Of a stretch of 64,000 bases of DNA, positions 8,792 to 17,280 are shown piece after piece; positions within the stretch are counted from its first letter, which is position 1; each line of letters starts with the position of its first letter. The DNA is from Paraburkholderia azotifigens (GTDB lineage Bacteria; Pseudomonadota; Gammaproteobacteria; Burkholderiales; Burkholderiaceae), in assembly GCF_007995085.1 (NCBI RefSeq), contig NZ_VOQS01000005.1:2356001-2420000 (forward strand). Direction: 5' to 3'. Position numbers and translations under genes: made by a program. The notes beneath the pieces were generated by a model. It saw only the letters and a program-made list of their open reading frames with translations, had not been told where the DNA came from and did not search any database.

Positions 8792-10746
8792 GCGACCCCC
8801 GGTCCGGATCTGACCTTCGGATCGATAAACGGCAGAACCTGTGCGCGTGCCCGTTCGAGTTCATCGTAACGGTTATGCTTGCGCAACTGGCTCCTCAGTT
8901 CTGCATCGGCAGCAATGAAGTAGGCCACTTTGCTGCCGGCGCCGCGGCGAACGATCGCCTGCTCGTCGGCCGTCAAGGGGCTGCCGATCGCGCAATTGAG
9001 CGTCCCGTCTTCGGCGATCGAAAACGGGACGATGCCGAAGGCGTGCTGAAGCTCGTAGGGCAAAATGCCCGCACAGAGATCGACTGCGACGTTCGCAAGA
9101 CTGACGCGCGGAAGTTCCGATTGCTCCGCAAGGGCATCGGCGAGCGTATCGGCCATCACATACGCATGCTCGACGAGCAGTTCCCCGAGCTTCCTGCCGC
9201 ACTGGCCTTGCACGGTCAGAATGTACTCGAGTTTCTCCTGGGTGAGCACGCCCCATTCGATCAGGATCTCGCCGAGACGTCGGCGAGATTTTCCCATTGC
9301 CTCATTCGAGAGGAAGGTGTGAGCCGTTTTGTCCCACGCGATCGCCTTGCCTGTTATCAGATGCCGGATATAGATTTTCCACGCGCGGCATACGGCGCAA
9401 AAATTGATCAGATTGTTGACGATAATGCGCGGTATCGCGAGCAAGCCCTGTAGTCGTCCGTTCAGCTTCGCGACAAAGTAATACCGCTCCCAGATGCGGA
9501 GGATCAGCAGCACCGCATTGATCGACAGCAGCGGATAGAGATAGTCGGTGGCCATTGCCAGCCGTGCGTCGACGAATACTTGCTGGCCGGCCGCCTGCAA
9601 CGCGGCAAGTGCCAGGAAATTGATCAATACGACATACGCGATCACCGAAACCACCGACGTGACCATCCCTTTGCGATCGCGAAAGAACATGTAACGGGTT
9701 CGCAGGTTGCCGTTCCAGCCGAGTTGCTCCCATCCCTGGAAAGCGATGCCGAGAATCCAGCGGGCTCGCTGACGATAGGCGGTTCTAAAGGTGTCGGGGA
9801 AGTACTCGCGCGTGGCAAGCAGTTCGACTTTCTCTTTTGGATTACCTTTTTCGCCTTCTTCTGAAGCATTCGCCGATTCTTCCGAAATGGAGAAATGCGC
9901 GAATGTTTCTGTCATGCCCATTTCACGCAGTCGGAAACTGAAGTCGTAGTCTTCCGTCAGCGAGTCCGTATTGAAGGGCGAACCGCCGCGCAGTTTCATC
10001 GCCGTTTCGATCGCACGTCGTCCATAGCACGACGCGACTCCCGCCCCGGGGACGACGCCCGTCAATCGTTCGCGCGTCGGAATATCTTTCTGATGCGTCT
10101 CGCTGAAATCATCCATGTAAGTTCCCGCTACAAACTCGTTCCATTTGCGCGGAAGCGAGAGAACGGGAAGCTGCACGAGATCATGGCTCTCGACGGCGTA
10201 GTTGAAGTACTTCAACTCGATGGGGTGAATGACATCCTCGCAATCGTGCATGACCACGCCTGCGAAGCGAATGTGATGGGTTTCCTCATAACGCAGGATA
10301 GCGGCGATGATCCAGTTCAGGCAGTCGGCCTTGCATGTCGGTCCGTCGTTGAGAACGGTTGCGCGGGTGACGCGCCCTGGATAGCGACGGATCATCCGCT
10401 CGACTTCGGCTGTTGTTTCCGGGTCGTTGTGGTACGTGCCTACGAAGATCGTGTAGTGCTCGTACTCGATGGTCGATAAGGTGTTTTCGACCATTTTGGC
10501 GATGACGTCGTACTCCTTCCACGCCGGCACCATGATCGCGAAGTGCTGCTCGGTGAGTTGACGAAGCATCGGCGGATTGACCGTCTGCTTCTGTTCACCA
10601 CGTATCCGGCGTTTCAGTGTGCTTAGCCAGAAGAACCCGTCCAGAAAGAGATCGTCGATCGTGCTGATAAAAATGATGCACGCGACCAGAAGCGCAACCG
10701 CATTGAGCCCGGTCAGGTAGACAGTCCAGAGGGTAGTCGTTTGCAT
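8788..10746 (-). CDS. nfrB: NfrB-like membrane glycosyltransferase with MshEN (c-di-GMP-type) domain
   Basis: About 652 residues from the ATG at 10746; a GTG at 10779 would add 11. Order: an N-terminal membrane helix (LTGLNAVALLVACIIF), a GT2 catalytic domain (FAIMVPAWKEYDVI; DGPTCKADCLN; HDCED; TEDYDFSFRL; QRARW), several membrane helices (VSVIAYVVLINFLALA and others), then a cytosolic C-terminal MshEN domain. The latter carries two copies of the c-di-GMP-binding motif: RRLGEILIEWG...LEYILTVQ and RKLGELLVEH...LADALAEQ. GT2 synthases with QxxRW make processive polysaccharides at the inner membrane. E. coli NfrB is activated by c-di-GMP and needs WecB, so a ManNAc-containing product is the best inference. 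First gene of the operon. Confidence 0.87.
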   Translation of the reverse strand: MQTTTLWTVYLTGLNAVALLVACIIFISTIDDLFLDGFFWLSTLKRRIRGEQKQTVNPPMLRQLTEQHFAIMVPAWKEYDVIAKMVENTLSTIEYEHYTIFVGTYHNDPETTAEVERMIRRYPGRVTRATVLNDGPTCKADCLNWIIAAILRYEETHHIRFAGVVMHDCEDVIHPIELKYFNYAVESHDLVQLPVLSLPRKWNEFVAGTYMDDFSETHQKDIPTRERLTGVVPGAGVASCYGRRAIETAMKLRGGSPFNTDSLTEDYDFSFRLREMGMTETFAHFSISEESANASEEGEKGNPKEKVELLATREYFPDTFRTAYRQRARWILGIAFQGWEQLGWNGNLRTRYMFFRDRKGMVTSVVSVIAYVVLINFLALAALQAAGQQVFVDARLAMATDYLYPLLSINAVLLILRIWERYYFVAKLNGRLQGLLAIPRIIVNNLINFCAVCRAWKIYIRHLITGKAIAWDKTAHTFLSNEAMGKSRRRLGEILIEWGVLTQEKLEYILTVQGQCGRKLGELLVEHAYVMADTLADALAEQSELPRVSLANVAVDLCAGILPYELQHAFGIVPFSIAEDGTLNCAIGSPLTADEQAIVRRGAGSKVAYFIAADAELRSQLRKHNRYDELERARAQVLPFIDPKVRSGPGVA

Positions 10747-10903
10747 GGCGTCGTCATGCTTTTCGATCTCGGCACACACATTGAAGGTGGCGCGTGCTCA
10801 ATCGGCAATGGAACATTTGAACCATTGCTTGCGATGTACGCAGCGCCTATCACTTCTACATCGTCGTTGAACCGTGCTCGGCCAACTTGCTCGGGGGTGG
10901 ATC
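10747..10903. promoter_or_regulatory. Divergent promoter region between nfrB and glmS
   Basis: A 157-base gap separates the starts of two divergent genes and must contain the promoters for both the nfrB operon and glmS. I could not identify convincing -35/-10 or -24/-12 boxes. The GGGGGTGG just before 10904 is the glmS ribosome-binding region. The shared region suggests co-control of precursor and polymer synthesis. Confidence 0.5.
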
Positions 10904-12721
10904 ATGTGTGGAATCGTGGGGGCCGTGTCGCAGCGTAATGTTGTCCCGATGCTGATCGAGGGATTACGCCGGCTGGAGTATCGAGGCTATGATTCGTGCG
11001 GTATAGCGGTTCACCGGACGGGAAAACCCAGACGTGCGCGCTGTACCGCGCGTGTCAATTCGCTCGCAAGAACGATCTCCGATATCCATCTGGAAGGGTC
11101 GCTGGGCATTGCGCATACGCGTTGGGCAACGCACGGGGCCCCCGCAACGATGAATGCGCATCCGATTTTTTCACGTGATCTGATCGCCATCGTCCACAAC
11201 GGGATCATCGAAAATCACGAATCGCTCAAGGCGATGTTGGTGGAGCAAGGCTATGAGTTCCAGACGGAGACAGACACCGAGGTAATCGCTCATCTCGTTC
11301 ATTCGTTTTACGACGGCGATCTGCTTTCCGCCGTGATGCGCTCGACCCACATGTTTCGCGGCACCTACGCCATTGCGGCATTCAGCAATAGTGAGCCGGG
11401 CCGCATGGTGGGGGCGCGGGAAGGTTCGCCTCTGGTGGCTGGAATCGGCGAAACAGAAACGTTTCTGGCGTCGGATGCACTGGCGTTGGCAGGCTACACG
11501 AATCGCTTTGTCTTTCTCGAGGATGGCGATGTCGTCGACCTGAAGCCCGGTCAGGTGACGGTGTGGGATCGGGACCGGCGTAGCGTGGAGCGCCCGAACC
11601 GGCTGATCGAACAGTCACTCGAAGATACCTCGCTCGGATCGTTCTCGCACTACATGCAGAAAGAGATCTTCGAGCAGCCGCTTGCGATCACCAATACCTT
11701 GGCGAATGTCGCTTCGCTCGGTTCTTCGATTTTCGAGGACGCTGACCGTTCAACGTTTGAAAACGTCGATAAAGTTCTTCTGTTAGGGTGCGGGACGAGT
11801 CACCATGCGGGGCTTGTCGCGCGGCAGTGGTTCGAGAGTGTGGCGAGAGTACCCGCACAGGCAGAAATTGCCAGCGAATTCCGCTATCGTGAACAGTGCC
11901 ACGATCCGCGTACGCTGGTCGTGCCCGTGTCACAGTCGGGAGAGACGGCTGACACCCTCGCAGCACTGAAGTACGCGCAGGCGATGGGTCTCGACAATAC
12001 GCTCGCAATCGGAAATGTCGCGAACAGTGCGATGATGCGAGCGGCGCGAAGCCGGTTTCAGACGAGGGCAGGTGTCGAAATCGGAGTCGCCTCGTCCAAG
12101 GCATTCACGACACAACTTGTTGCGCTATTTCTGCTCGCGGCTACTCTAGGACGAGTCCGCGGCACGTTGTCGTCACAGCAGGAGACGAGCTATCTTCAGC
12201 AATTGCACAAATTGCCGGTAGCGTGTCGCGCAGTGCTTGCGAAAGAACCACAAGTCATCGCATGGGCAAACGAAATAAGCACGCGTGAAAGCGCGTTCTA
12301 TCTGGGGCGCGGCGTGCATTTCCCGATTGCAATGGAGGGCGCGCTGAAGCTCAAGGAAATCGCCTATATCCACGCCGAGGCGTACGCCGCCGGGGAACTC
12401 AAGCATGGGCCGTTGGCGCTGGTCACGCCGGACACACCGGCCGTGGTGTCCGCACCCAACGACGCGCTGCTCGACAAATTGAAGTCGAACATGCAGGAGG
12501 TGCGAGCGCGTGGCGGACAGTTGTTCGTCATTACCGATAACGGAGCGGGGATTCCAAGCGGGTCAGGGACAAGAACGCTTGAAACAGGCGCACACTTCGG
12601 ACTTCTTTCTCCAATTCTTCATGTGCTGCCAATGCAGTTGCTCGCATACCACAGCGGTTGTGCGAGACATACGGACATCGATAAACCGCGCAATCTGGCG
12701 AAGTCGGTGACGGTGGAATAA
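10904..12721 (+). CDS. glmS: Glutamine--fructose-6-phosphate aminotransferase (isomerising)
   Basis: Makes glucosamine-6-phosphate, the first committed step to UDP-GlcNAc. The start is fixed by the mechanism: MCGIVGAVSQRN places the N-terminal nucleophile Cys2 after Met removal, so an upstream GTG at 10874 is rejected. Length 605, against about 609 in E. coli. The glutaminase domain (1-235: GYDSCGIAV, GIAHTRWATHG, HNGIIENH, ETDTEVIAHL) is followed by two SIS domains (LLGCGTSHHAGL; PVSQSGETADT; GRGVHFPIAMEGALKLKEI), with the usual AKSVTVE end. Its position, divergent from nfrB, suggests a dedicated extra copy for polymer production; whether a housekeeping copy exists elsewhere cannot be seen here. 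Confidence 0.96.
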   Translation: MCGIVGAVSQRNVVPMLIEGLRRLEYRGYDSCGIAVHRTGKPRRARCTARVNSLARTISDIHLEGSLGIAHTRWATHGAPATMNAHPIFSRDLIAIVHNGIIENHESLKAMLVEQGYEFQTETDTEVIAHLVHSFYDGDLLSAVMRSTHMFRGTYAIAAFSNSEPGRMVGAREGSPLVAGIGETETFLASDALALAGYTNRFVFLEDGDVVDLKPGQVTVWDRDRRSVERPNRLIEQSLEDTSLGSFSHYMQKEIFEQPLAITNTLANVASLGSSIFEDADRSTFENVDKVLLLGCGTSHHAGLVARQWFESVARVPAQAEIASEFRYREQCHDPRTLVVPVSQSGETADTLAALKYAQAMGLDNTLAIGNVANSAMMRAARSRFQTRAGVEIGVASSKAFTTQLVALFLLAATLGRVRGTLSSQQETSYLQQLHKLPVACRAVLAKEPQVIAWANEISTRESAFYLGRGVHFPIAMEGALKLKEIAYIHAEAYAAGELKHGPLALVTPDTPAVVSAPNDALLDKLKSNMQEVRARGGQLFVITDNGAGIPSGSGTRTLETGAHFGLLSPILHVLPMQLLAYHSGCARHTDIDKPRNLAKSVTVE

Positions 12722-12734
12722 ACGAGACGAGGTT

Positions 12735-12771
12735 CTCTCCGGATATCCATCTATCCGGAGAGTTCTTTTTT
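12735..12771 (+). terminator. Rho-independent terminator after glmS
   Basis: A perfect 11-bp inverted repeat, CTCTCCGGATA (12735-12745) and TATCCGGAGAG (12752-12762), with a 6-base loop, followed by TTCTTTTTT. It starts 13 bases past the glmS stop. The convergent LuxR-type gene ends just beyond at 12793. Confidence 0.92.
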
Positions 12772-12792
12772 CTCAGGTAACAACCCACGCAC

Positions 12793-13761
12793 CTACGGGC
12801 TAAGCCCCGGTCCAAGCTGAGCGGCAAGTTCTGCGTTGTTGCGCACGCCCATGCGTTCGTGGATCGAGACGATCTGTTTTCTGACGGTGCTCGGGGAGAT
12901 GCCGAGCAATCGCGCTATTTCCTTATGAGTGAGGCCGAGCGCGATCTGTTGTGCAACCTGCAATTCACGCGCGGTCAGTGAATCGACGGCTCTTCTTGGA
13001 TGAGCGCAGATACACGCGATGGGTCCGTCGCGCATGATGCGATATCTGTGGGCGTTTTCGACGAAGCTCGTTTTTCCGGCAATCAATGCAAGGCGCAGCG
13101 GATCGGGAAGATGCGCGTCAACGGGCCTCGGCCATCGGGTGGCAACGTGTTGCACGAAACGATCGTCGGCGAACATCACGATGCCGCTCGCGGTGACGAT
13201 TGCACCGGCGCCTTCCTGCTCGTGCTGGACGTGCCGGAAGCGTTCTAGCCTGTCGGTAGCGTTCGTTCCCCACGCCTCGCTGATGTGACTGTGCAAGGTC
13301 TGCACGATCTCGCGATCGTTGTCCGTGAATGAAGACGACGAACCATCGCGTTGCAGCGAAAGGACGAAAAAAGACAGGTTTGCAAAACGGAGACCGCTTG
13401 TGACGGAAGGCGCGTCCGCGTGTCCTCCGAAGCGATACCAGACAGCGATCGTATTCGCGAGATGCTCGAACTCGTCGCGATCATGTGCGCTCTCGTCCGC
13501 GGGGCAATCGATACGCGGTAGCAAGATAGATTCACTGCCTTTGACATACCTGACATCGATTTCAGAGACGCAAGGCGCTGTGAGCGCTCCGAGCGTATAA
13601 ACGGTCAGGCCAGCGTCGCCCACGACACCGGCACGCCAGCGAATACGGCCATAAGGTACATATTCGCCAATGATCTGAAATACGTGCGTCAGGAACTCAG
13701 TTTGAGTGCTATTTTTCGACACCTTATAGATAGACAATATCGCGTCGCTTACCCGTCTCAT
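12793..13761 (-). CDS. LuxR-type transcriptional regulator
   Basis: 322 residues from the ATG at 13761, chosen because GAGGAG precedes it at ideal spacing; a 17-codon upstream extension lacks such a site. The C-terminal 60 residues are a LuxR/FixJ helix-turn-helix: LTARELQVAQQIALGLTHKE, then IARLLGISPSTVRKQIVSIH, then ERMGVRNNAELAAQLG. The N-terminal 250 residues contain no receiver Asp pattern and no recognisable autoinducer-binding domain; I see a possible sensory fold around YVPYGRIRWRAG and SFTDNDREIVQTLHSHIS. It is convergent with glmS, so a role in controlling the polysaccharide locus is possible from location only. Confidence 0.82.
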   Translation of the reverse strand: MRRVSDAILSIYKVSKNSTQTEFLTHVFQIIGEYVPYGRIRWRAGVVGDAGLTVYTLGALTAPCVSEIDVRYVKGSESILLPRIDCPADESAHDRDEFEHLANTIAVWYRFGGHADAPSVTSGLRFANLSFFVLSLQRDGSSSSFTDNDREIVQTLHSHISEAWGTNATDRLERFRHVQHEQEGAGAIVTASGIVMFADDRFVQHVATRWPRPVDAHLPDPLRLALIAGKTSFVENAHRYRIMRDGPIACICAHPRRAVDSLTARELQVAQQIALGLTHKEIARLLGISPSTVRKQIVSIHERMGVRNNAELAAQLGPGLSP

Positions 13762-14501
13762 TATCGTCTCCTCGGATCGCGCCAGGCTTAATGCCGCATG
13801 GCAACACTGCACAAAAATGGCATGACAGTGCGATGCGCCATCGGACCAATTAAACAGTTTTCTTCGGGATCGGGACTTACGAGTGACGGCTCTTTGCGCT
13901 TCTATGACGCAATGCCGTTATACGGAATTTTTTTCTTTTGTATGAGGTGACTAACAGCTTGGCTATCCTGTGTTCTAGTCGTTTCCAGATTCAATCACGT
14001 CAGGTCATTGAAGGGCAATGCGGGCGGAAAATGAGGATGATAGAGAGTAGTTCGCATGCAATTGAGAAACAGGGCCCTTAAATTGCTACTTCGATAAGCA
14101 AGTTGTACTTCCGCGCGTGTGCGGGCAGCACAATCTTACTTGGTATTACACGCGGATTGTTCGATGATTCCGCGCCTGGGACCTATGCCGGTTGATATTT
14201 GCGAGTGAACGTAGATAGGGACTTTCCTTAACACCTCGCGTATCGTCAGGAGATTAGGATAGTCTCTTTCGCTCTGTACAACTCCGGACGTATGCAATCG
14301 AATTCTGACTTTCAATTTGCGAAGTATTTTCACTTTGATGATGGTATTCAATTAACGTCGGAATAGCCTTGATAATGATAAGGAAGGTGCCTTTTCTGTC
14401 GTTCGAATATCGGTAAATGTTATCGAGCCCTTCGAAGCGATGCGACGAGGAGCGCGCGTGTCCGGCGATAGAGTGATCGCCGGACAGCAGGCGCGATGCA
14501 G
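13762..14501. other. AT-richer intergenic region, no convincing gene
   Basis: About 740 bases that are visibly richer in A/T than the neighbours (for example around 13920-13960 and 14270-14420). It holds the LuxR-gene promoter on the minus strand. A 71-codon frame at 14136-14351 on the minus strand (start MNTIIKVKILRKLKVRIRLH) is basic, lacks a clear ribosome site and matches nothing I recognise. A small RNA cannot be excluded. Confidence 0.4.
14460..14485 (-). terminator. Strong hairpin downstream of the glycoside-hydrolase-like gene
   Basis: GTCCGGCGAT (14460-14469) and ATCGCCGGAC (14476-14485) form a perfect 10-bp stem with a 6-base loop, 16 bases past the stop of the minus-strand gene ending at 14502. 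There is no T-run on the minus-strand side, so it may stabilise the transcript end rather than act as a classic terminator. Confidence 0.5.
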
Positions 14502-15476
14502 TTAGCTCGGCGCTTTCAGGTTAATGATCGTCTGCCGGAGCAGTTGCCAGTAGCTGCTCTTCGTATAGGGCAACATCTGTTCGGCGTAATTCCACCAGAA
14601 GAATCCCCCAATGAAGCGCGGGTCGGTCATTGAATTGACCATCGGATAATACGTCGTGATCAGATTCTGTTGCACAGACGCGGGAGCGGATATGCTCGAC
14701 GTGCCGATTTCACCGAAGCCAACTTTCGCGTTGGGGAAAATCTTCTCAAGCGCGGCGAAATCTGCATTCCATGCGGGCGACAGACCGGTGCAATCCTGAT
14801 AAGGGTAGTAGCTGAAGAGGGCATAGTCGGTCGACTGGAGCACGCTCGCAGGAAGGAAGCTGGTCGGCCAGGTCTTCCAGTAGTCTTGCGGCTTCTCCCA
14901 GCAGTTATTGCCTTTGCTGTCGTCGTTGTAGTAAAGCGTGATCGCTGTCTTGCCGCCTACGCCTTTGACGATCGTGTTTGCTGCCGCAACCATCTGACCG
15001 ATCTGCGTTTCCTCTGAATTGACGACGGACGCGGAACCGGACGGATGTGGGCGCAGCCACTCGCCGTTGATTTCATTCGCGATCTCCCAGACATCGACCG
15101 TGCCCTTCAACGTCGACACGAGTTCCTGCGTACGCGCCTTGTACGTCGTGAGATCGGTCGGGAAGTAATACGAATCCAGAACTTCGCCCATCACATAGGC
15201 GACTGAGTGCAGGCGCAAGAGCGGCGCGTAGTAATCCGAGGCCGGGGTGTCGGGATCGAAAACGACCCGCACGGTCGGACGGTACGGCAGATTGCTGAGC
15301 GAGGCGACGATGGCGTCGAGTTTGCTGAGGTCGTCGAGCGTCACGCCGTAGACGGGCGCCTTCAGGGTCTCAACCTGGGCATGTGCAGCAGGGGAGGACA
15401 GCAGAGTCGCGGTGACGAGGGACGCGGCAGCGGCCGCAACGGGGACAGATTTTCTAACAAGGTCAATCAAAGGCAT
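14502..15476 (-). CDS. Secreted glycoside-hydrolase-like protein (clan GH-A fold)
   Basis: 324 residues with a Sec signal peptide (cleavage after AAHAQ, about residue 34). The mature protein looks like a TIM-barrel hydrolase: PVYGVTLDDLSKLDAIVASL, then TVRVVFD, then VDVWEIANEINGEWL, where the Asn-Glu pair suits the acid/base Glu of clan GH-A, and KVGFGEIGTSS near residue 255, where Glu suits the nucleophile; a late GGFFWWNYAEQML strand also fits. The substrate is not evident. It could cleave or remodel a self-made glycan. It stands alone on its strand; the neighbours are a methyltransferase and non-coding DNA. Family number not assigned. Confidence 0.65.
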   Translation of the reverse strand: MPLIDLVRKSVPVAAAAASLVTATLLSSPAAHAQVETLKAPVYGVTLDDLSKLDAIVASLSNLPYRPTVRVVFDPDTPASDYYAPLLRLHSVAYVMGEVLDSYYFPTDLTTYKARTQELVSTLKGTVDVWEIANEINGEWLRPHPSGSASVVNSEETQIGQMVAAANTIVKGVGGKTAITLYYNDDSKGNNCWEKPQDYWKTWPTSFLPASVLQSTDYALFSYYPYQDCTGLSPAWNADFAALEKIFPNAKVGFGEIGTSSISAPASVQQNLITTYYPMVNSMTDPRFIGGFFWWNYAEQMLPYTKSSYWQLLRQTIINLKAPS

Positions 15477-15578
15477 TAGTCTGATCTACGCAAAAAAGCG
15501 CGATCTTACCAGTGTTTTGATGCCTATTTGTCTGATGTTAGGTATCTGTCGTGTGTCGTCGGCCACTCGCCGGCGCCT

Positions 15579-16640
15579 CTACCTGATGCCTACCGCCATC
15601 GAATCAGCGCCGGCCAGCGGCTCGACACGCACGTCCCTGAAGCCCGCTTCGCGCATCCATTCGATGCACTGCGCGCCTGTGTAGTCGAAGCCGCCGCGCG
15701 TCTCGATCAGCATGTTCAGGCTCATCAACAGGCCGAACGCGTTGTGGCGGCGGTCGTCGTCGATCATCGCGTCGTAGACGATCAGGCAGCCGCCTTCCGG
15801 CAGCGCGTCGTGGCATTTGCGCAGCAGCGTGCGCTTCTGGTCGAGATCCCAGTCGTGCAGGATATGGCCCATCACGAGCACGTCGGCGCCTGGGCAGGGA
15901 TCGTCGAAGAAGTTGCCTGCATGGAACTTCAAACGCTCCTGCAAGCCCTGCGACGCGACGTATTCCTCGAAGACGGGACCCACCGGCGGCAAGTCGAAGC
16001 CGCCCCCCGTCAGATGCGGATGCGCAAGTGCGATCTGCACGGGCAATGCACCTTGCGCCGTGCCGATGTCGATGAACGTACGGTAGTTCCGCCACGGAAA
16101 CTGCTGCGCGATGGCGCGCGCCGCGCCGAGGCTGACGCCGCTCATCGCGTGCAGGAACGTACGCAGCCGCGCTTCGTCGCTATAAATTGCCTCGAAGACG
16201 TTGCCGCCGTGCTTCGACTCGTTTTGCGGCGCGCCCGTGCGCAACGCTTCCGTGAGCGAACCCCAGAACGGATAGAGCCGTGAGTTCGCCATCTCGAGCA
16301 GCCCGCCGATATAAGCCGGCTTCTCCTGGTCGAGAAAGACGTCCGCGTCCCGTGTATTGCTGTAGACGCCGTCGACACGATTCAGCACGTTGAGCGCGAC
16401 AAGCGCGTCCAGAAAATCGAGTGCCGGGCGCGGATGCAGTCCCAGCGTCTCGGTGAGCTGTGTGGCGTTTTGCGGGCCGCGCGCGAGATGCGTGAACAGT
16501 TTCAGTTCCACCGCCGAGAGCAAGGTCTTCGATGCCCAGAAGCCCATGGCCACCTGCAGGATGTGTTCGGGCGAAGGGGCCGCGTCTGCGGCGTGATCGG
16601 CGCGCGGCGCCTGCTGTTCCGTGTCGGGTGTCCGTGCCAT
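15579..16640 (-). CDS. SAM-dependent small-molecule O-methyltransferase
   Basis: 353 residues. An N-terminal winged-helix dimerisation domain (about 25-115: [40 protein letters not shown]) precedes the catalytic Rossmann domain with the SAM motif [20 protein letters not shown] near residue 190, FDLPPV, and [13 protein letters not shown], where the HDW histidine is the usual catalytic base. This arrangement is that of the plant-like/acetylserotonin O-methyltransferase family (Dimerisation2 plus Methyltransf_2), common in secondary metabolism. The start follows GGGAGAC at good spacing. No biosynthetic partner is adjacent, so the substrate is unknown. Confidence 0.85.
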   Translation of the reverse strand: MARTPDTEQQAPRADHAADAAPSPEHILQVAMGFWASKTLLSAVELKLFTHLARGPQNATQLTETLGLHPRPALDFLDALVALNVLNRVDGVYSNTRDADVFLDQEKPAYIGGLLEMANSRLYPFWGSLTEALRTGAPQNESKHGGNVFEAIYSDEARLRTFLHAMSGVSLGAARAIAQQFPWRNYRTFIDIGTAQGALPVQIALAHPHLTGGGFDLPPVGPVFEEYVASQGLQERLKFHAGNFFDDPCPGADVLVMGHILHDWDLDQKRTLLRKCHDALPEGGCLIVYDAMIDDDRRHNAFGLLMSLNMLIETRGGFDYTGAQCIEWMREAGFRDVRVEPLAGADSMAVGIR

Positions 16641-17169
16641 CGATGTCTCCCATACGAAGGTCGGTCGTCGTCGGATCGCACATGGTAGGCGTACGATTCG
16701 CTTTCAAATGTGGGCTACCGCACAAAGCGGTGCGCTCCGTGCGGTATGCAACTCTTGATTCGATGGTTTGACTATAGTGAGCTTTCCCGTTCGGCAATGC
16801 CAGTCCGCGAACGTAGCGCTCGCCGTGCGAAGCCGTAGAAAACGCTGAATTTCAGACCTGCCGCGTCCCCATCCCTCCACAGGGTCAACCCTACCGCCTC
16901 CATCGAAGTGTTCAGTAAGGCACAGGCGATCCACGTCGGCGCCGACGAGGCGGCGCATTTATCCCCGGCTGCCGGATGGAACGTCAGTCGCCGAGCCGCT
17001 TGTCGTGGCGATCGACCTGAGCGAAATCGCCCTGATCGAAGGGCGTTAGACGGCTGCTCCGCGCGCGCCGAGGGAACCAGCCGAGCGCAATCCTTTCGGC
17101 CAGCGAGCGCGTCGCTGGCCCGATATGCAGCAAGGAAGCGTCGTGTTTCCGCTCTTCCGCGAGTTCGTC
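16641..17169. other. Intergenic region, probably decayed DNA
   Basis: About 530 bases with no supported gene. It contains the promoter of the methyltransferase (minus strand) and leads into a broken alcohol dehydrogenase start at 17170. Frames here are short and of odd composition. Confidence 0.4.
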
Positions 17170-17277
17170 ATGAAAGCTTTTGTTTATAGCCCGGCGGGTC
17201 TGCCCATCGACGATTCGAAGGCGTTCGTCGAAGTGGATCTACCGAAGTCCTTACCGGGTCCGTGCGATCTGCTGTGA
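17170..17277 (+). pseudogene. N-terminal remnant of a zinc-type alcohol dehydrogenase / quinone reductase
   Basis: The 35 codons from ATG 17170 read MKAFVYSPAGLPIDDSKAFV then EVDLPKSLPGPCDLL and hit TGA at 17275. This matches the start of the zinc-binding (YogA-like) alcohol dehydrogenase family, whose members begin MKAxxY...LPI...L.D.ELP.P.PGPxDLLV. The remaining 300 or so residues are missing: the next sequence is the DUF3331 gene. So a dehydrogenase gene was cut here, probably by deletion or by the arrival of the DUF3331 gene. Confidence 0.65.
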
Positions 17278-17280
17278 CCG

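Noticed and set aside
10874..10903. GTG start of glmS 30 bases upstream
   Set aside because: GlmS needs Cys at position 2; only the ATG at 10904 gives it.
14136..14351. A 71-codon basic frame in the AT-richer gap (minus strand)
   Set aside because: No ribosome site or domain; composition explained by the local A/T content.
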